NCBI GenBank assembly: GCA_902702965.1
Contig: CACRXP010001242.1
Span: 51,430-115,429 of the forward strand
Length of the DNA: 64,000 bases
Source: Spirometra erinaceieuropaei
Taxonomy: Eukaryota > Platyhelminthes > Cestoda > Diphyllobothriidea > Diphyllobothriidae
Direction of reading: 5' to 3'
The notes beneath the pieces are model-generated. The model ran no database searches. It was not told where the DNA came from and saw only the letters and a program-made list of their open reading frames with translations. Positions 45,022 to 56,799 of the stretch are shown piece after piece. The position numbers and the translations under genes are program-made. Every line of letters starts with the position of its first letter. Within the stretch, counting starts at the first letter, position 1.

Positions 45022-45780
45022 AACCCCGAGACCGTCCAGCTACTCCTACGAAACAAATACGATGAAACGGAGAATCGTCTCGGACATGCCCAAGTCCTTC
45101 AGCTCCTAAAGTTCTGTCTCAGGACGTACTTCACGTTTGACGGAACAATCTACGAGCAAGTGAAAGGAACACCAATGGGCTCGCCGATTTCGGGATTCAT
45201 CGCCGAGGCGGTGCTACAGCGGTTGGAGTCGCTGGTCTTCCAACACCACAGACCGAAATTCTGGGCTCGGTATGTGGACGATATCTTCGTCGTCATCGAA
45301 CGGGATCAGGTGCTAACGTTCAAAGAACGTCTCAACAGCGTCTTCCCGGACATACAATTCACGATGGAGGAGGAAGAGAATAACGAGCTGGCATTCCTTG
45401 ATGTCCTCGTCTGTCGCAAAGATTGTGGTGGCCTAAAGACCAAAGTGTTCAGAAAAGCAACGAACACGACGCAAATTCTGAACTTCAACAGTAACCACCC
45501 AATCTGCCACCAACGCAGTTGCGTAAGAACGCTATTTCGGCGTGGTGAGACGCGCTGCAGTGAACCGGAAGACAAGGTTGCCGAATCCCAATATCTTTGA
45601 CGGGTTTTCAGAGAAAACGGTTACCCGCGCAACTTCGTCAACCAGTGCCTGCGCAAACGAGACGATCGACAAAATCGTGCCGACCCCAAATTCTGGCGAG
45701 CGATCCCGTACATCAAGAACGTCTCCGAGGCCGTTAGCCGCCTTCTTGCACCACTTGGGGTTGGAGTTGCGCACACCTTT
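45022..45780 (+). pseudogene. PLE reverse transcriptase fragment
   Basis: Open from about 45022 to 45600: QVKGTPMGSPISGFIAEAVL and FWARYVDDIFVVIE contain the conserved GxPMGSP and YVDD catalytic motifs, with FLDVLVCRKDCG downstream. After a frame change near 45530-45600 it continues as GYPRNFVNQCLRKRDD and FWRAIPYIKNVSEAVSRLL, ending at GVGVAH. The RT N-terminus (RFYGLPKIHK-type block) is missing and the endonuclease is absent from this arm. The active-site Asp residues are intact. Confidence 0.82.
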
Positions 45781-45793
45781 TCTGCAACTGTCT

Positions 45794-45823
45794 CTGACGA
45801 TGGATTCAAGAGAGAATCCGAAA
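45794..45823 (+). ncRNA. Hammerhead ribozyme-like core (copy 6)
   Basis: CTGACGA (position 7 is variable in hammerheads), stem GGATTC/GAATCC with loop AAGAGA, then GAAA. It is followed by AATAAAGCCATTG. Confidence 0.73.
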
Positions 45824-45900
45824 CGTCAGGCGAATAAAGCCATTGTTCCAGCGATCGCTTTTTCTTCTGATCAACTAGTTCCTGGAACTCGCATTTTCGC

Positions 45901-45913
45901 TTGTATTTAAGCT
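45901..45913 (+). repeat. Target-site duplication, right
   Basis: TTGTATTTAAGCT, identical to 44282-44294. Confidence 0.85.
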
Positions 45914-46629
45914 TTACAGAACGTGAGGATGATTTATTTTTCAGAAGATACTGGGTACGTTAATCTTTCAGTCACCTATGCAGTGTCAATTCCAGTTAGG
46001 ATTTTAATCACCTGATATGACTGCCAAGAGGGGGATGACAGATGACACGAATCCTCCAATGCCCCTCAAGAGAATGGTTTTGGAAATGCCGAAGTATTTA
46101 CGGCTTGTAGTTTGGGATAACACCGAGTGTTCATTAATTTCTCAACGTAAGCCAAGGAAAACAGGGGGACATAAACCGCCCTGTAAAATTAATCTACCGA
46201 CCCTTCTTCTTCATTTAGGTATTTTATTTCTTGAACAGCCGCACGATTTAACTGTGAAGTGAGATTTGACAGTCATTGACATTTTGCTATTAATTGTAGG
46301 GGTTAGACAGAACAACTGAAATATCTTATCCCAAATCGTATAGTAAAAGCAAGCTAACTTAAGTGAACGTTGTTCAAATAGAAGTTACAATTGGTCGCCC
46401 AGATTTACCATTTTTAAAAAACACGCAAACGTCTCTCGCTCAGAAGCTGTAATCCAATGATAAGAATAAAACATTACTCTAAGTCGTCAGCGAGATGGTC
46501 GAGTTTCTTTATAATAGAAACGCACAACTTATGCGATTTTAATCAACAGCTGTTTTCAAATTTTTCGGGGTTCCACGAAATGATCACCTGCCGTAAATAT
46601 AAAATTGTTCAACAAAGACTCGTTTTTAG

Positions 46630-46776
46630 ACATGATGGAACACGATAATAGGATATCGGTGCGCCAACACGTGTACAAGGCCCCAACAACGAACCGGTTT
46701 GTATTCATAACGTGTGAATTGACGGTTGGAGATCAGAAAGGCTACATGACGCACCTGATTGACTTCGGCAGAAAAG
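46630..46776 (+). CDS. Gene B exon A (unit 2)
   Basis: The exon is 147 nt, phase 1 to 1, with acceptor TTTTTAG and donor gtaagt. It encodes RFVFITCELTVGDQKGYMTH and LIDFGRK. Differences from gene A in this half are mostly third-position. Confidence 0.87.
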
Positions 46777-48423
46777 GTAAGTGCGAACTGTAGATAATTA
46801 AGAATTCTGAAGCTGCGAATTGCCTAAAACCCTGGAGAAATTATTTCGACTGCGTATGAGAAATATGTGCGCAAATCAAAAATTCAAGACGGTAGAAAAC
46901 TGCACATAACTTAATAGGCGGCTCTATTATACCGCATGGCTAGTTTCAAGTCCTTCAACGTTTTGTGTAGATGGCATTTTTCGGAAAACCAAATAGATTC
47001 CCTCCAAGTAAATTTCCTCGCGTAGATTAAAAGATGACCAAAATCAAATTTTATAAAATAACGGAGTTTGAGAAATGGTTTGAGGTCGTGGGAGGCAATT
47101 GTTATTAGCAGTGCACCGCCTGCATTGCCCTGCAAATGGGTGTTAAGATAAAAACCTCATACGGCACGGTCCACAATCTCCCAACAGCCAAGTGGGGTCC
47201 TTCACCCTATCGTTGCTATTTTTAACTCTGCAATTTTAAAGACCTCGAAATGCCTTGTAATAAAACATCGTGACTCTGCTTTTACCAATGTTGCTTGTGA
47301 AGTTTACAGCAAGACTAAAATCCACTGCTAAATTTCACGAACCCTATATGGTCTCCTCTGGATAGCCAGTAGAAACATATGCTTTTTGTACACGGAAAAT
47401 ATACAACTTGTAGTTTGAAAACCCTGATTGCAAGTATAACGTTTAGTTAGGTTCGAAATTAGTTGGATATTAGAAGTGTTTTTTAAACTAAAATATTCCC
47501 TTGTATAACACTTGGAGAAGACGCTGTTGTCTTCTAAACGAGAAGGTGGATAAATATTGTTATGCATTTTGTCTACTAAATATATTTGAATTAATAAGCT
47601 CTTCGAAAATTAATAAGAAAAACTCTTGCTGTTACAGTAGTCGTCTTCTACAGAACGTGACTTTTGTAGGCGGTAGTCTGGTTTGGCGGACGGTGTGCAG
47701 CTGCCAATGAAAGTGGCCGGGCGCACTTAATAGATATATTTGAGGATGAAAATTCCACCTCTGCTCCTCGGAGACGATGGTAAAGTTGCAGCTAACATAG
47801 AGAATGAGCCCTCCCTTGTCTCCTATCTCTTTAATACGGTGTGATAACTTCTGAGTGGTACTTTAGGTTCTTCAGAAGGCTCAGAAGGCCATGTTTCCAC
47901 CTTGTGCTCTACTTTTCGAGAAATCTGGTGTGCAACTGTCAGCGGTCCAGTTTTATTTACCTTCAGACTGAAGATTGCGGTTTTTTTAATTCTTTCATGT
48001 GTTGAAACGTTCTCTGAATGTGAATATCTCTTGCATTTCTAAAGTTTTCTAGAAACTCTTATTTGGCGTGCGGTAAACGCCTCCGTTGTGTGTTGCGCAA
48101 TCCTGTCGAAGTCAATATTGCATGCAGGGAGTTCATAAACCTACATTGACTAGTTACTTTGCTTTAAACCAATTCTCAACAAGTTGGCGGGTTAAGAGTT
48201 TTTTTGAAAATAAGCATAGAAATTATTACAACCGATTCACAAAAACCATTTAGAGAGCCCTATTCATTGATCCACCTTCCAAACGAAATCGGATATTTTC
48301 GCCTTTATTTTAACGAAATGAGGACAAAGTATGCGAAGATTATTAAAATGCTTGGGTTCCGGTAAACATCCGTAACCACTGATGACTGCTAGATTATTTT
48401 TTCAAAAGTATTTTTCATTTCAG
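46777..48423 (+). other. Gene B intron A-micro-1
   Basis: A 1.65 kb intron. 47650-48040 is a remnant of the same minus-strand LINE endonuclease as at 8946-9350. It lacks the 3' LINE part and the SINE present in gene A. Confidence 0.6.
47650..48040 (-). mobile_element. LINE endonuclease remnant shared with gene A
   Basis: CTGGTTTGGCGGACGG, GTGGCCGGGCGCACTTA and the following sequence align with 8998-9220. It is heavily decayed with no open frame. Confidence 0.65.
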
Positions 48424-48438
48424 ATGCCTACGAAATAG
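48424..48438 (+). CDS. Gene B micro-exon 1 (15 nt)
   Basis: ATGCCTACGAAATAG between TTTCAG and gtaagt, phase 1 to 1. It encodes A-Y-E-I. One substitution separates it from gene A. Confidence 0.78.
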   Translation: MPTK

Positions 48439-49216
48439 GTAAGTTTCCAGAAACCAGTCGTTTAGGTTCATGTTCCCCAAAATTGTTGAAAAAAAGATAT
48501 TACAAAGTCTCAATGCTCGCACTTCTGAGTTAATCTCCAATGAGTTTTTAGTCGTGTATATATTATTATTACCAAGGAACTGTTTGCCTTGGTCTGCTTA
48601 ATTGAGTTAAATTTGTCGGAGCACTGAGCTCGTTGGATTGACTATTTACCTTCAATTTTGCTGGCTATGCACTGTATTGTGTCTCATTTGACTACTGTAT
48701 TGTTTTCTTTAGTACTCAAGGTGGTGTCGGATATTGTGAAATATTTTTTTAATTTAACCCTCAGTCTTTAACGGCCGGATTCCACCAGTCATGCAAAATA
48801 TCAATGTTAAAAATGGCCACCTTATGAACTAATTATTCTAGACAGTAGCCGGCTGTTGCGCAAAAAGTTGTACTTTATCATACTCTTTAACGAAAATTCC
48901 AACTTATTTAGTCTGTCTTCTAAGAAATATGATATAGTTCACTGCTCACTTTTACTACGCAAAATTTTTTTTAAAAAATGTCTTATAAGTAACTCAAGAA
49001 CCCCTTGGATTCCATATCTCAAAACCCCGTTAACCGATAGATTAGCGTGCAGTCTGTGAAAATTTTGCAAACCAGGGAAGTAACTCCGGTGATTTTAAAA
49101 AACCACTAATATTTCAGTAGAATACCTAATTGCATTCCAGTTTTATTTTAAATATTTGCGTATCATTTTATTTTTAACAAATTCTTTTAATTCCTCTAAC
49201 TAATATTCCAATTTAG
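48439..49216 (+). other. Gene B intron micro-1 to micro-2
   Basis: A 778 bp intron, alignable in patches to gene A. Nothing else is seen. Confidence 0.5.
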
Positions 49217-49234
49217 GCAAAGAAGACATCGATG
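49217..49234 (+). CDS. Gene B micro-exon 2 (18 nt)
   Basis: GCAAAGAAGACATCGATG between TTTAG and gtaagt, phase 1 to 1. It encodes G-K-E-D-I-D with the preceding G. Confidence 0.78.
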
Positions 49235-49561
49235 GTAAGTCATCGCCAGACTAAATTTGGAAGGAGAAATATGCCATCTGTATGTCGTTATTATTAAAAA
49301 TACTGAAGGAGAAACGATTAAAGTAAATGCAAGAGCAACATCTTTTTTGTCTATAATGTACCTTTTTTATTATCATATTTTCTCCTTCTACTGGCAGCCG
49401 TTACGATTTACACAGTGTCTTTTTCTTTTCGCTTTCATGGTACTCTTGTAATACGATGGACATTTAAAAAATACTCTGTAAACTCGTAAAAGCTTGTTCA
49501 CCTGTAAGGATCTGCGGGGAAGAAATCAACAGTTTTAATGATTCAGTTATATGGCTTGTAG
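49235..49561 (+). other. Gene B intron micro-2 to B
   Basis: A 327 bp intron, alignable to gene A 10689-11013. Nothing else is seen. Confidence 0.5.
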
Positions 49562-49656
49562 AAACATGGGCCCATCTCGGCCTCGTTTACAACGGGACCT
49601 ACCAAAGCAAATCAGGCGCGGACCACTTTTATGCCTTCATGGATTTCGAGCCGAAG
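49562..49656 (+). CDS. Gene B exon B (unit 3)
   Basis: The exon is 95 nt, phase 1 to 0, with acceptor CTTGTAG and donor gtaggc. It encodes (E)TWAHLGLVYNGTYQSKSG and HFYAFMDFEPK. The NGT sequon is conserved. Confidence 0.85.
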
Positions 49657-50125
49657 GTAGGCCCCAAATTTAAAAATTCAGTTGCTGTCTGTTGCTGTGT
49701 GCTGACTTTCTAGGAAATGAACTCGGATACTGAGGCACTCATTTTAAAAGATAATCTCCAAATTCCGACAACAGACGCGTCTGTACTGAAGACATCATTA
49801 AGCCAAAACAATATGTATAAACGCGCATACACTTTATTTGGAGCGAATTAAAACCTCACCGGAGAAAATGTCTTACTAACAAAATACAGGTGCAGGAGGG
49901 CCAACGTCTAGTTGGCCGCTCGTTAGCATTTATCCAACTTGGAAGGAAAAGAGTACTCTGCCATCCGGATCAAAGGAGAGAGAATTTTTTCGTCATTAAA
50001 CACTGATTTTGAGAGATTTGGAACTCGTTAGATGCGGTCGTCACCCGGTTCACAACTGATTTCCTAATTTGGCACAAAATGTCTTCGCATTCTAAGAGGG
50101 ATGTACTGAAAGTCTTTACGTGTAA

Positions 50126-50560
50126 TAGGTGCGCTCTCTCATGAAATTTCAACAGAAATTTCGAAATTCGCTTTCAACTTGAAAAGGCCACTTGGGTAGG
50201 ATTGTAGTATTGATTATCCTTTAGCATAATCCAATGAGATTTCAGTCGTCCTTAGAATGAGCTCCTTTCTGACTGTCGGAAAGAACTGCATTTTGCAAAA
50301 AGGCTACATAAGTGCTTTGGATTTTTCCAATTGATCTTCGGTGTCTATATAAATTCAATTATATTTGATAAACGACATGCATAAAAGCGTCCTTCTAATA
50401 GTGAATAACGTCTTTTATCAAATTTAACAATCGAAGATAGGTATCATTCGACTTCAAAAAATTCCTAATTATGATGTTCTTAAGACCGTGAAATTTCCAT
50501 TCACACAACATCATATTGGCACGCTTAACATTGCTTCTTATAAAGCACACGACTTGATCC
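50126..50560. repeat. Diverged TIR element, one arm
   Basis: TAGGTGCGCTCTCTCATGAA, CACTTGGGTAGGATTGTAGT and following sequence match the family left arm. No clear right arm. Confidence 0.55.
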
Positions 50561-50579
50561 ATATCCAATGGACAACTCT

Positions 50580-51574
50580 ACAGTAGGTGGGCTAACTCAT
50601 GAAATGTCGACCGAAATCCCGAAATGCATTTTCGTTTCGAAAAGATTAATTGAGTGGGGTTGTAAAAATAGTTAGCCTGCAACATGATTCCATAATAATT
50701 CGGTTACCTCAGAATGCCGGCTTTCGAACGAACTTCCTTCCGGCTGCATGCAAAAGCTACAATCTGCAAAAAATGACCACTTGCTTAGCATGAATTTTCC
50801 CTGCTCGATTTCCGATGCCCTAAAAGTCCAATTATATTTCATGGAAAACATGCATACAAAATGCATTCTTTCGCTCATTCGGTAGCAAATGACGTCTTCT
50901 TCCAATCTAATACTCGACGAAGGGACATAATTCGGTTTTTAATAACTTTTCCAATTCCCGAATAATTTTGAACCCGCTCTACCGTTACGCTTGGATTCAG
51001 GGTTACCAAACAACAAGCCGTTTATTTTCCGCGTACGTAAAACCACACATTTCTCTAAGCTAGTAAAGGGGGACCATATAGGGTTCATAAAATTTAGTAG
51101 TGGATTTAATCCATGTTGTTAACTTTACGAGCCATATTGTTAAATGCAGAGGCATGACGATTTATGAACGGCCATATGACGGTACTTAAAAGTCCCGCAA
51201 TCAGAAGCTTTATTAAAACCGACTCATGTACCTCCTTCGAGTATAAAATTAAAAGAAGACGTAATTGTCTACCGAATGAGCAATAGAATGAATATTTTTA
51301 TGAATGTTTTTCGTCAAATATAACTGGACGTTTAGGGCATCGAAACTCGAGGAGGAAAATTCATGCTAATTAAGTAGTCATTTTTACAGAGCGGTGTTTT
51401 TGTACGCAGCCGGAAGGAAGTTTGTTCGAAAGCCGGCATCCTGAGGTAACTGAAATATTATGGAATCATGTTGCAGGCTAACTATTTTTACAACCCCATT
51501 TAATTAATCTTCTCAAAACGGAAACGCATTTCGGAATTTCGGCCGACATTTCCTGCGTTATAACGCCTACCGTA
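50580..51574. mobile_element. ~1.0 kb palindromic TIR element
   Basis: Left arm ACAGTAGGTGGGCTAACTCA; the inverse at the right end is degraded (AACGCCTACCGT). Inner arms match well: CCTCAGAATGCCGGCTTTCG at 50706 against CGAAAGCCGGCATCCTGAGG at 51428. No transposase. Confidence 0.8.
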
Positions 51575-52528
51575 CTTAAAAGAGCTTTTGAACTACATTT
51601 GTTTATGAATGTCCACAAACTCTGTCTTTTTTATGTGATGAATCTCGGAAAGTATTTGCAGTTTCCTGATATATGTCAAACAAATTTTCTGCTGCAGACG
51701 GAAAATCTTATTCTCATCCTTGTATTGCAGCCATTTTTTGTCTAAATTCTGTATTGCGTACAACCAAAAACTATGCTGCACAATAGATATCTTTCAATAT
51801 GCTCGAAATTTAAAATTATTGTTTGACGATAGTCAAGTTGATGGTTTTTAAAATGTATCCGCAAATGACAAGATAATATCAATGTGGTTACACATAAGAC
51901 TGCCTGCGGGCGTTATTACTGCGATTCAGAGGACGAAATCACATAGACGTCTAAAGGCTACTTTTAAAAATCGATAAAATTGTCTGGTTTTCTAAAAGTA
52001 ACAGGTTTGTTTAAAACCTGCTTTACATGGCTTACGCAAGACAAAAAATCAATTTTAAATTACGATTACGTTGGTATGCTAAAACTGCCGAAGTTAAATT
52101 ACTCTCTTCTGAAAGAAAAACAAGCCCAGATGAATCGACCATGTCTAGGACAGCTATCAACGTAGGAGATTTCCGGAACATAGGCTGGCGTAAATGCCTG
52201 CTTAAATTTGCAAACATTTTGCTTGATCAAATTACCTTAACACGTATTTCGCACTAAAAGGGCGCTTTCCCGAAGGAGCTGGGCGAACAAGCACAGTGAA
52301 GGATGTATAAAGGGTTAAAAATTATCAACTCTGCCCCAGTATTCGGGATTTTTGAGTAAGATCGCGCGGAGTAGTTAACGTTCCGTATGAGATAACCATC
52401 ACAGACAACATCGAACGTCTTGATTCATCTTCTTTTAAAACTTTAAGGAGGTAGAATGTAAAGAGTAAGAACAGTGATCAGAATGTCAAGGACTAATTTC
52501 TCATGCTTTTGTTTTGTGAATTTTGCAG

Positions 52529-52608
52529 TATTTCAGGTGGTTTTATCGCATGGACGGTGAAAGTTGCATTATCAGCACACACAATTTTACGTGCAAGATT
52601 CGAAAAGG
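52529..52608 (+). CDS. Gene B exon C (unit 3), +1 length change
   Basis: Acceptor TTTTGCAG and donor gttggt, with the same borders as gene A exon C. It starts YFRWFYRMDGE identically, but an extra base after GGTGAAAAG makes the exon 80 nt instead of 79 and shifts the frame. Ignoring that base, the frame would restore two Cys and an NFT sequon. It is a sequencing or assembly indel or a real frameshift. Confidence 0.65.
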
Positions 52609-53239
52609 TTGGTGATAAAAATATGTTAGTTTAATATGTATGTATGCATAGAATCTGCTAACAGTGCGTCTTTCGGAATTTTCCCTCGGACCAAATCAAG
52701 TATTTTGACTGCTGACAGTATATCGTCAAATTATTCTCTATGCCACCTATATTGATGCCTAGTTTACTGAATCGCTTAGGTCATTTATGTTTTATCCAAT
52801 GCGTGTTCCTGTTTTGCGTTTCTTTTCGGTGTCAAGTGGTGCTTGCCATCGAGCGCAAGTAAAATTTGTTGCATATTTTTTCGTCATCATTGACCGATAT
52901 TACAAACTCAGAGCAGCTCCCGAGATTCAGTTGACGTTAGTAAGCCGGTAGGCTTTAAAGTCAAAAGCTTTTCCGCCTGAACTAAGGGCCCCATATCCGG
53001 TCGACTGGGATCAGAAATGTCTGAGGTCACATGTAGTTAAGTTTAACGAATTTCTCCGTATTTGCTGAACGAAAAATATCATATTCGCTTCTGGAATATT
53101 CCGGGTGCAGAAAGCACAAAATATGTCCGGGTCTGTCAAGTCATCCTACTTGTTTTAACAAAAACTGGCAATGCGGGCTTGCGTTGCAGCCAGTAAACTC
53201 TATTGACAGCATAAGTCTGATTATTATTCTTCCAAACAG
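52609..53239 (+). other. Gene B intron C-D
   Basis: A 631 bp intron similar in size to gene A. Nothing else is seen. Confidence 0.5.
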
Positions 53240-53380
53240 TTGTTGGATCATCCTTCTGGCGCGTGGAGATCAGATCACCCGAAGCTCTAACGGCAAGCGA
53301 GCTGTCATTTCAGGACTCAAAGCCTTACCCTTCAAGACAGTACACTATATACAGCACTCCTTTCGCTGACAAGACCAAAG
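53240..53380 (+). CDS. Gene B exon D (unit 3)
   Basis: The exon is 141 nt, phase 1 to 1, with acceptor CCAAACAG and donor gtaagt. It encodes VVGSSFWRVEIRSPEALTAS and ends YSTPFADKTK. Confidence 0.86.
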
Positions 53381-55043
53381 GTAAGTGATTTCTTAAACAT
53401 ATCCATATTTTTTCTTCAATAAATCAGCACTCATGCTGCAATATGCGTGTTATTTATTATTGTTTTTGACCTGCCACATCTCGTTAGTATAGACAGGCAA
53501 TTGGTGGTGTGTGGAGATCGAAGAACAATCGCCTGAGAAGTGTCCTTGGGGTTTCATGCATTCCGCTTTTCTTCCAGATCATATATTCTAGACACCAGGG
53601 ATGGGAAAATTTTACGTGATGCCAGCGCCTTATGAGGTATTCGGTAGATAATTTTAGACAACGTTCTGGGATAGACTGATCAAGGTAGAAGAAGCTCGAG
53701 CACTTGGAACGCGGTAGATTTCAAAAAGAGTAAAAGTCAAAACAAAAACCGAACTTTCCATCCCGGAGACCAAGAATTTTTATTTTGCCAAAGCGGTTCA
53801 AAAAGATACTTTAGAAAATCATTTGATCAACCACTTGTGTTGAACTACTTCACGTATAAAGACCATTTTGACGGATCATTATTTAGACTAGACTGTGAAG
53901 CTTATTGGTATAGCAGAATTAGCTGTCCAAAGCCTGTCGGGAGGAATCTTTAGGGACCACGTGTGAGATTTAAAACTTTTGAAACCGAACAAAAAAGTTT
54001 AAAGTCTCAAAATAAACGTTTCTGAAAAACGACCCTAAAAATGAAAACCTACTTGCATCAAATACCGCATTTAAAAGCCATTTCACTTTACAGTGGAAAT
54101 AATACATGTAAGGGACGATAGTGCTGAACATTTTGAATTTATTATTTCAAAATAGAGCGAATTTCTCTCTCTCTCTCTCTCTGATACAACATGACTGCAC
54201 TTCTCACACTCCAACAATCAAGTGAATAGCGCACATTGCATGGAAGGATTTTGTGATCTAGCCTTACTATAGTAACTGGATGAAAGTTCGACACTTACTG
54301 ATGCAGCCCATATTTCGCGATTTCTACTGAAGCATGTTAGTAGAAAGATTTTTCTGGGAAAAGTGACAGAATTCCGCGTAGGAACGTGCTTTGGAGAATG
54401 CTGGCTCTTTATTAGGTAGCCGGCGTCATTTGGTATGCGTTGAGTCAAATGCTGAACCCAGGTTGTCATCCATGTGCGTTGACCTGAAAATGTGTGATTA
54501 GGTAGCTGAGTGAGGTCAAAAACTTGCTTCATGTTTAGATCATGTTGCAGAAACGAGCGAACGAGTCGACTAATTCCCGTTATTTCCTTCTATGTGGGCT
54601 GGGATGGACTGGGCCCCTCTATCGAAATCCCAACCGTTGGCACCGACACTTGGACGGGTGTTGGTTCTTTGTAATTCCCAGGAACAACAAAATGGTCTCA
54701 ATGATACTTTGTTAATAAATTATTACGAAATGTGGTCCTGTAGCCCAAACTAACCTTTCCACGGGTCGTTTGGACTCAACTTATGAACATGTATGTGTTT
54801 TGCCAAAGTAATTACCGTGTCCCTCCAATGTTTTCGATAGATATTTTGTCCATTGTTTAGCAAAGAACTCGCATGGAACTTGTGAACAAATCAAAATTCC
54901 TAAATGCAAACCTCTTCAAGCGATTGTATTTCAAGTGAAGTCTTAATTCTGTTTATAAGGACTACTATCGTCGATCGAGCAGTATGTTTTATGCCGTATT
55001 TAACAAAGACCACACGCAAAGCTAAAGTGTGCCTTTCTGTTAG
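53381..55043 (+). other. Gene B intron D-E2
   Basis: No exon. A short (CT)n run at ~54161-54181. The ACT-repeat block of the gene A intron is absent here. Confidence 0.5.
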
Positions 55044-55153
55044 GTCGCTTCCTCCTCGAACTCTCTCAGCCTTTTGTCCACCACGCAACAAACTGCTCAA
55101 CTATCTCGATCAAATGTGCTTTTGAGCACACGGAGGAAGGTGAACACGTTCGG
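55044..55153 (+). CDS. Gene B exon E2 (terminal Y-domain)
   Basis: The exon is 110 nt, phase 1 to 0, with acceptor TCTGTTAG and donor gtatgc. It encodes RFLLELSQPFVHHATNCST and IKCAFEHTEEGEHVR. NCS is an extra sequon relative to gene A. Confidence 0.85.
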
Positions 55154-55589
55154 GTATGCCTATGTTAATTAATTAGAACGAGGATTTTATAAATACTTGA
55201 CAAACGAACTACGCAGTCGCGATTGCATAAATCGGCCAAAAGACCCTTTTTTCATGAGACTATTTATTACTCTTGGGCAGGTATACGACAAATCTCAATT
55301 ATTCACGGGATTTTGCAATAAATATGGATCATTCGCATGGAAACATGGATATAAATATGCTGAAATATTTTACCAACCTGAATTAAAACAGTCACCTTTG
55401 TGCAAGTATAAACCAACACACACCAGCACATTTTAATGATCTATATCACTTTTGCGCCTGGCGTTTTCGCCTCCCGTGAATTTAAGAAGAACCACTTTTC
55501 CAATTAAAATATCGAAGACGACACGGAGTCTTGAAGCCTAAAAGTGTGTAAAAATCGTCTTGTTGGGACATGGATTGCCAATAAACTAA

Positions 55590-56575
55590 GTCTTGTCAAA
55601 CGATAAGGTTTATGCTATGCCGCCTTATGAAAAGTTAATTGGGATTCTGAAGTGTATCTTCAGTTCGAGAAGATTCCATAAGTATGGGTGTCATAGTAAG
55701 TATCTCGCCGCAAAACTTTAAGATAATCCAGTCGGCTTCCGTACCAGTTTCTTATCAACCGCTTGCATAATCTATTTTCGGCGAAAGATGACTGCCTAAA
55801 TGGCATGGATTTCTCCCACTAATATTTGATATCCTTATAAACACATGCAAAAAATATTCTTCTTAGGCTCGACTGTTAGCAAATCACGCCTTTTTAAAAT
55901 TTTACACTTGAAGAAAGAGTATATTTCGGTTTTGAAAGCTTTCTCAATCCCCGAATAATTTTGGTCTCAATCTGCCATCACACTTGAATTCAGGGTTTCC
56001 GAACTTCAAGCTGTATACCTTTTGTGTGAATAAAAGTCATAGATTTCTATATACTGTTAAGAAGAAAACACAAAGGATTCATGAAACTTTGCAATGACTC
56101 TGGACGGCATTGTCTACTTTATAAATAACAACAATAAATGAACTGACGCGGTGCTGTACAACCGGACATTTCTCGCTCCTGTAAAAGCCCTTACTGAGAA
56201 AACCTTTTATAACCAAAGGGAATTCGTCCTTCAAGGATATAGTTTAAAGAATATGCCGTGTGCTATCAAACGAGTAAAAAAGGATTAATTTTGAGCATGT
56301 TTTCAATAAAATATATTCCAATTTATTAAGACCTCGAAAATCAATGAGGGGGGCTTCACGCTATATATGCAATCATTTTTTACAAAAAAGTAATTATTGT
56401 AGGCAGCCGATAAGGAACCCCTTCAAAAAACGGCATCCTGGCGTGACTAAATTATATTTAAATTGTACGACACGCTAATTGGCATGAAAACCACACTTAA
56501 GTCATCCTTTATAGTTGAAAAAGCACTTGAAAATTTCAATTAACACTTTATGAGATAGCAAATGTACTGTCATAT
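55590..56575. repeat. Decayed ~1 kb TIR element
   Basis: Left arm pieces at 55650-55740 (AGTATGGGTGTCATAGTAAG) and right arm pieces at 56430-56570 (AACGGCATCCTGGCGTGACT, CACTTTATGAGATAGCA) follow the family order. Confidence 0.55.
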
Positions 56576-56799
56576 TGGACTAACCCAGATTAGCTTCCTT
56601 ACGTGTGTGTTTGAAATGTGTAATAACTGGTAGCCGTACCCCTCTCCCCAGCTGCTATGCAGTTTTACTAGCCTTCTTCGTCAAATTAGCTTATTATCAG
56701 TACGGAAAATAAACTCAAGCTGGGAAACGTTCTTCGGTCGTTTTGACAGGAGAAAATGAAAACACTCATTTCCCTCCCCTCCGTGACAAAACAACAGCT

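Larger units (their letters stand above)
44295..45900. mobile_element. Rearranged Penelope-like element
   Basis: Order along the + strand: inverted hammerhead terminal repeat, GIY-YIG endonuclease on the minus strand (44370-45021), reverse transcriptase on the + strand (45022-45780), forward hammerhead repeat. Both reading directions diverge from the same sequence, GGGGTTGGAGTTGCG (encoding GVGVA): the minus arm starts there at 45021 and the plus RT arm reaches it near 45770. The RT arm therefore lacks its own endonuclease, and the endonuclease arm is inverted. It is flanked by 13 bp target-site duplications. The RT N-terminal half is missing. Confidence 0.85.
43562..46629 (+). other. Gene B intron F-A with PLE insertion
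   Basis: Contains the rearranged PLE 44295-45900 with 13 bp target-site duplications. The remainder aligns in patches to gene A 3453-5059. No exon is supported. Confidence 0.6.
49657..52528 (+). other. Gene B intron B-C
   Basis: Contains a single-arm TIR copy (~50126-50560) and a full TIR element (50580-51574). 51830-52250 aligns with gene A 13200-13560. No exon is supported. Confidence 0.55.

Noticed and set aside
44785..45065. N-terminal part of the + strand frame that runs into the PLE RT
   Set aside because: This part is the antisense of the endonuclease; RT similarity begins only near 45022.
45938..45947. Possible 10 nt micro-exon AAGATACTGG in gene B
   Set aside because: Borders look plausible (TTTCAG, gtacgt), but the gene A equivalent lacks a GT donor, and exon F already fills the phase slot.
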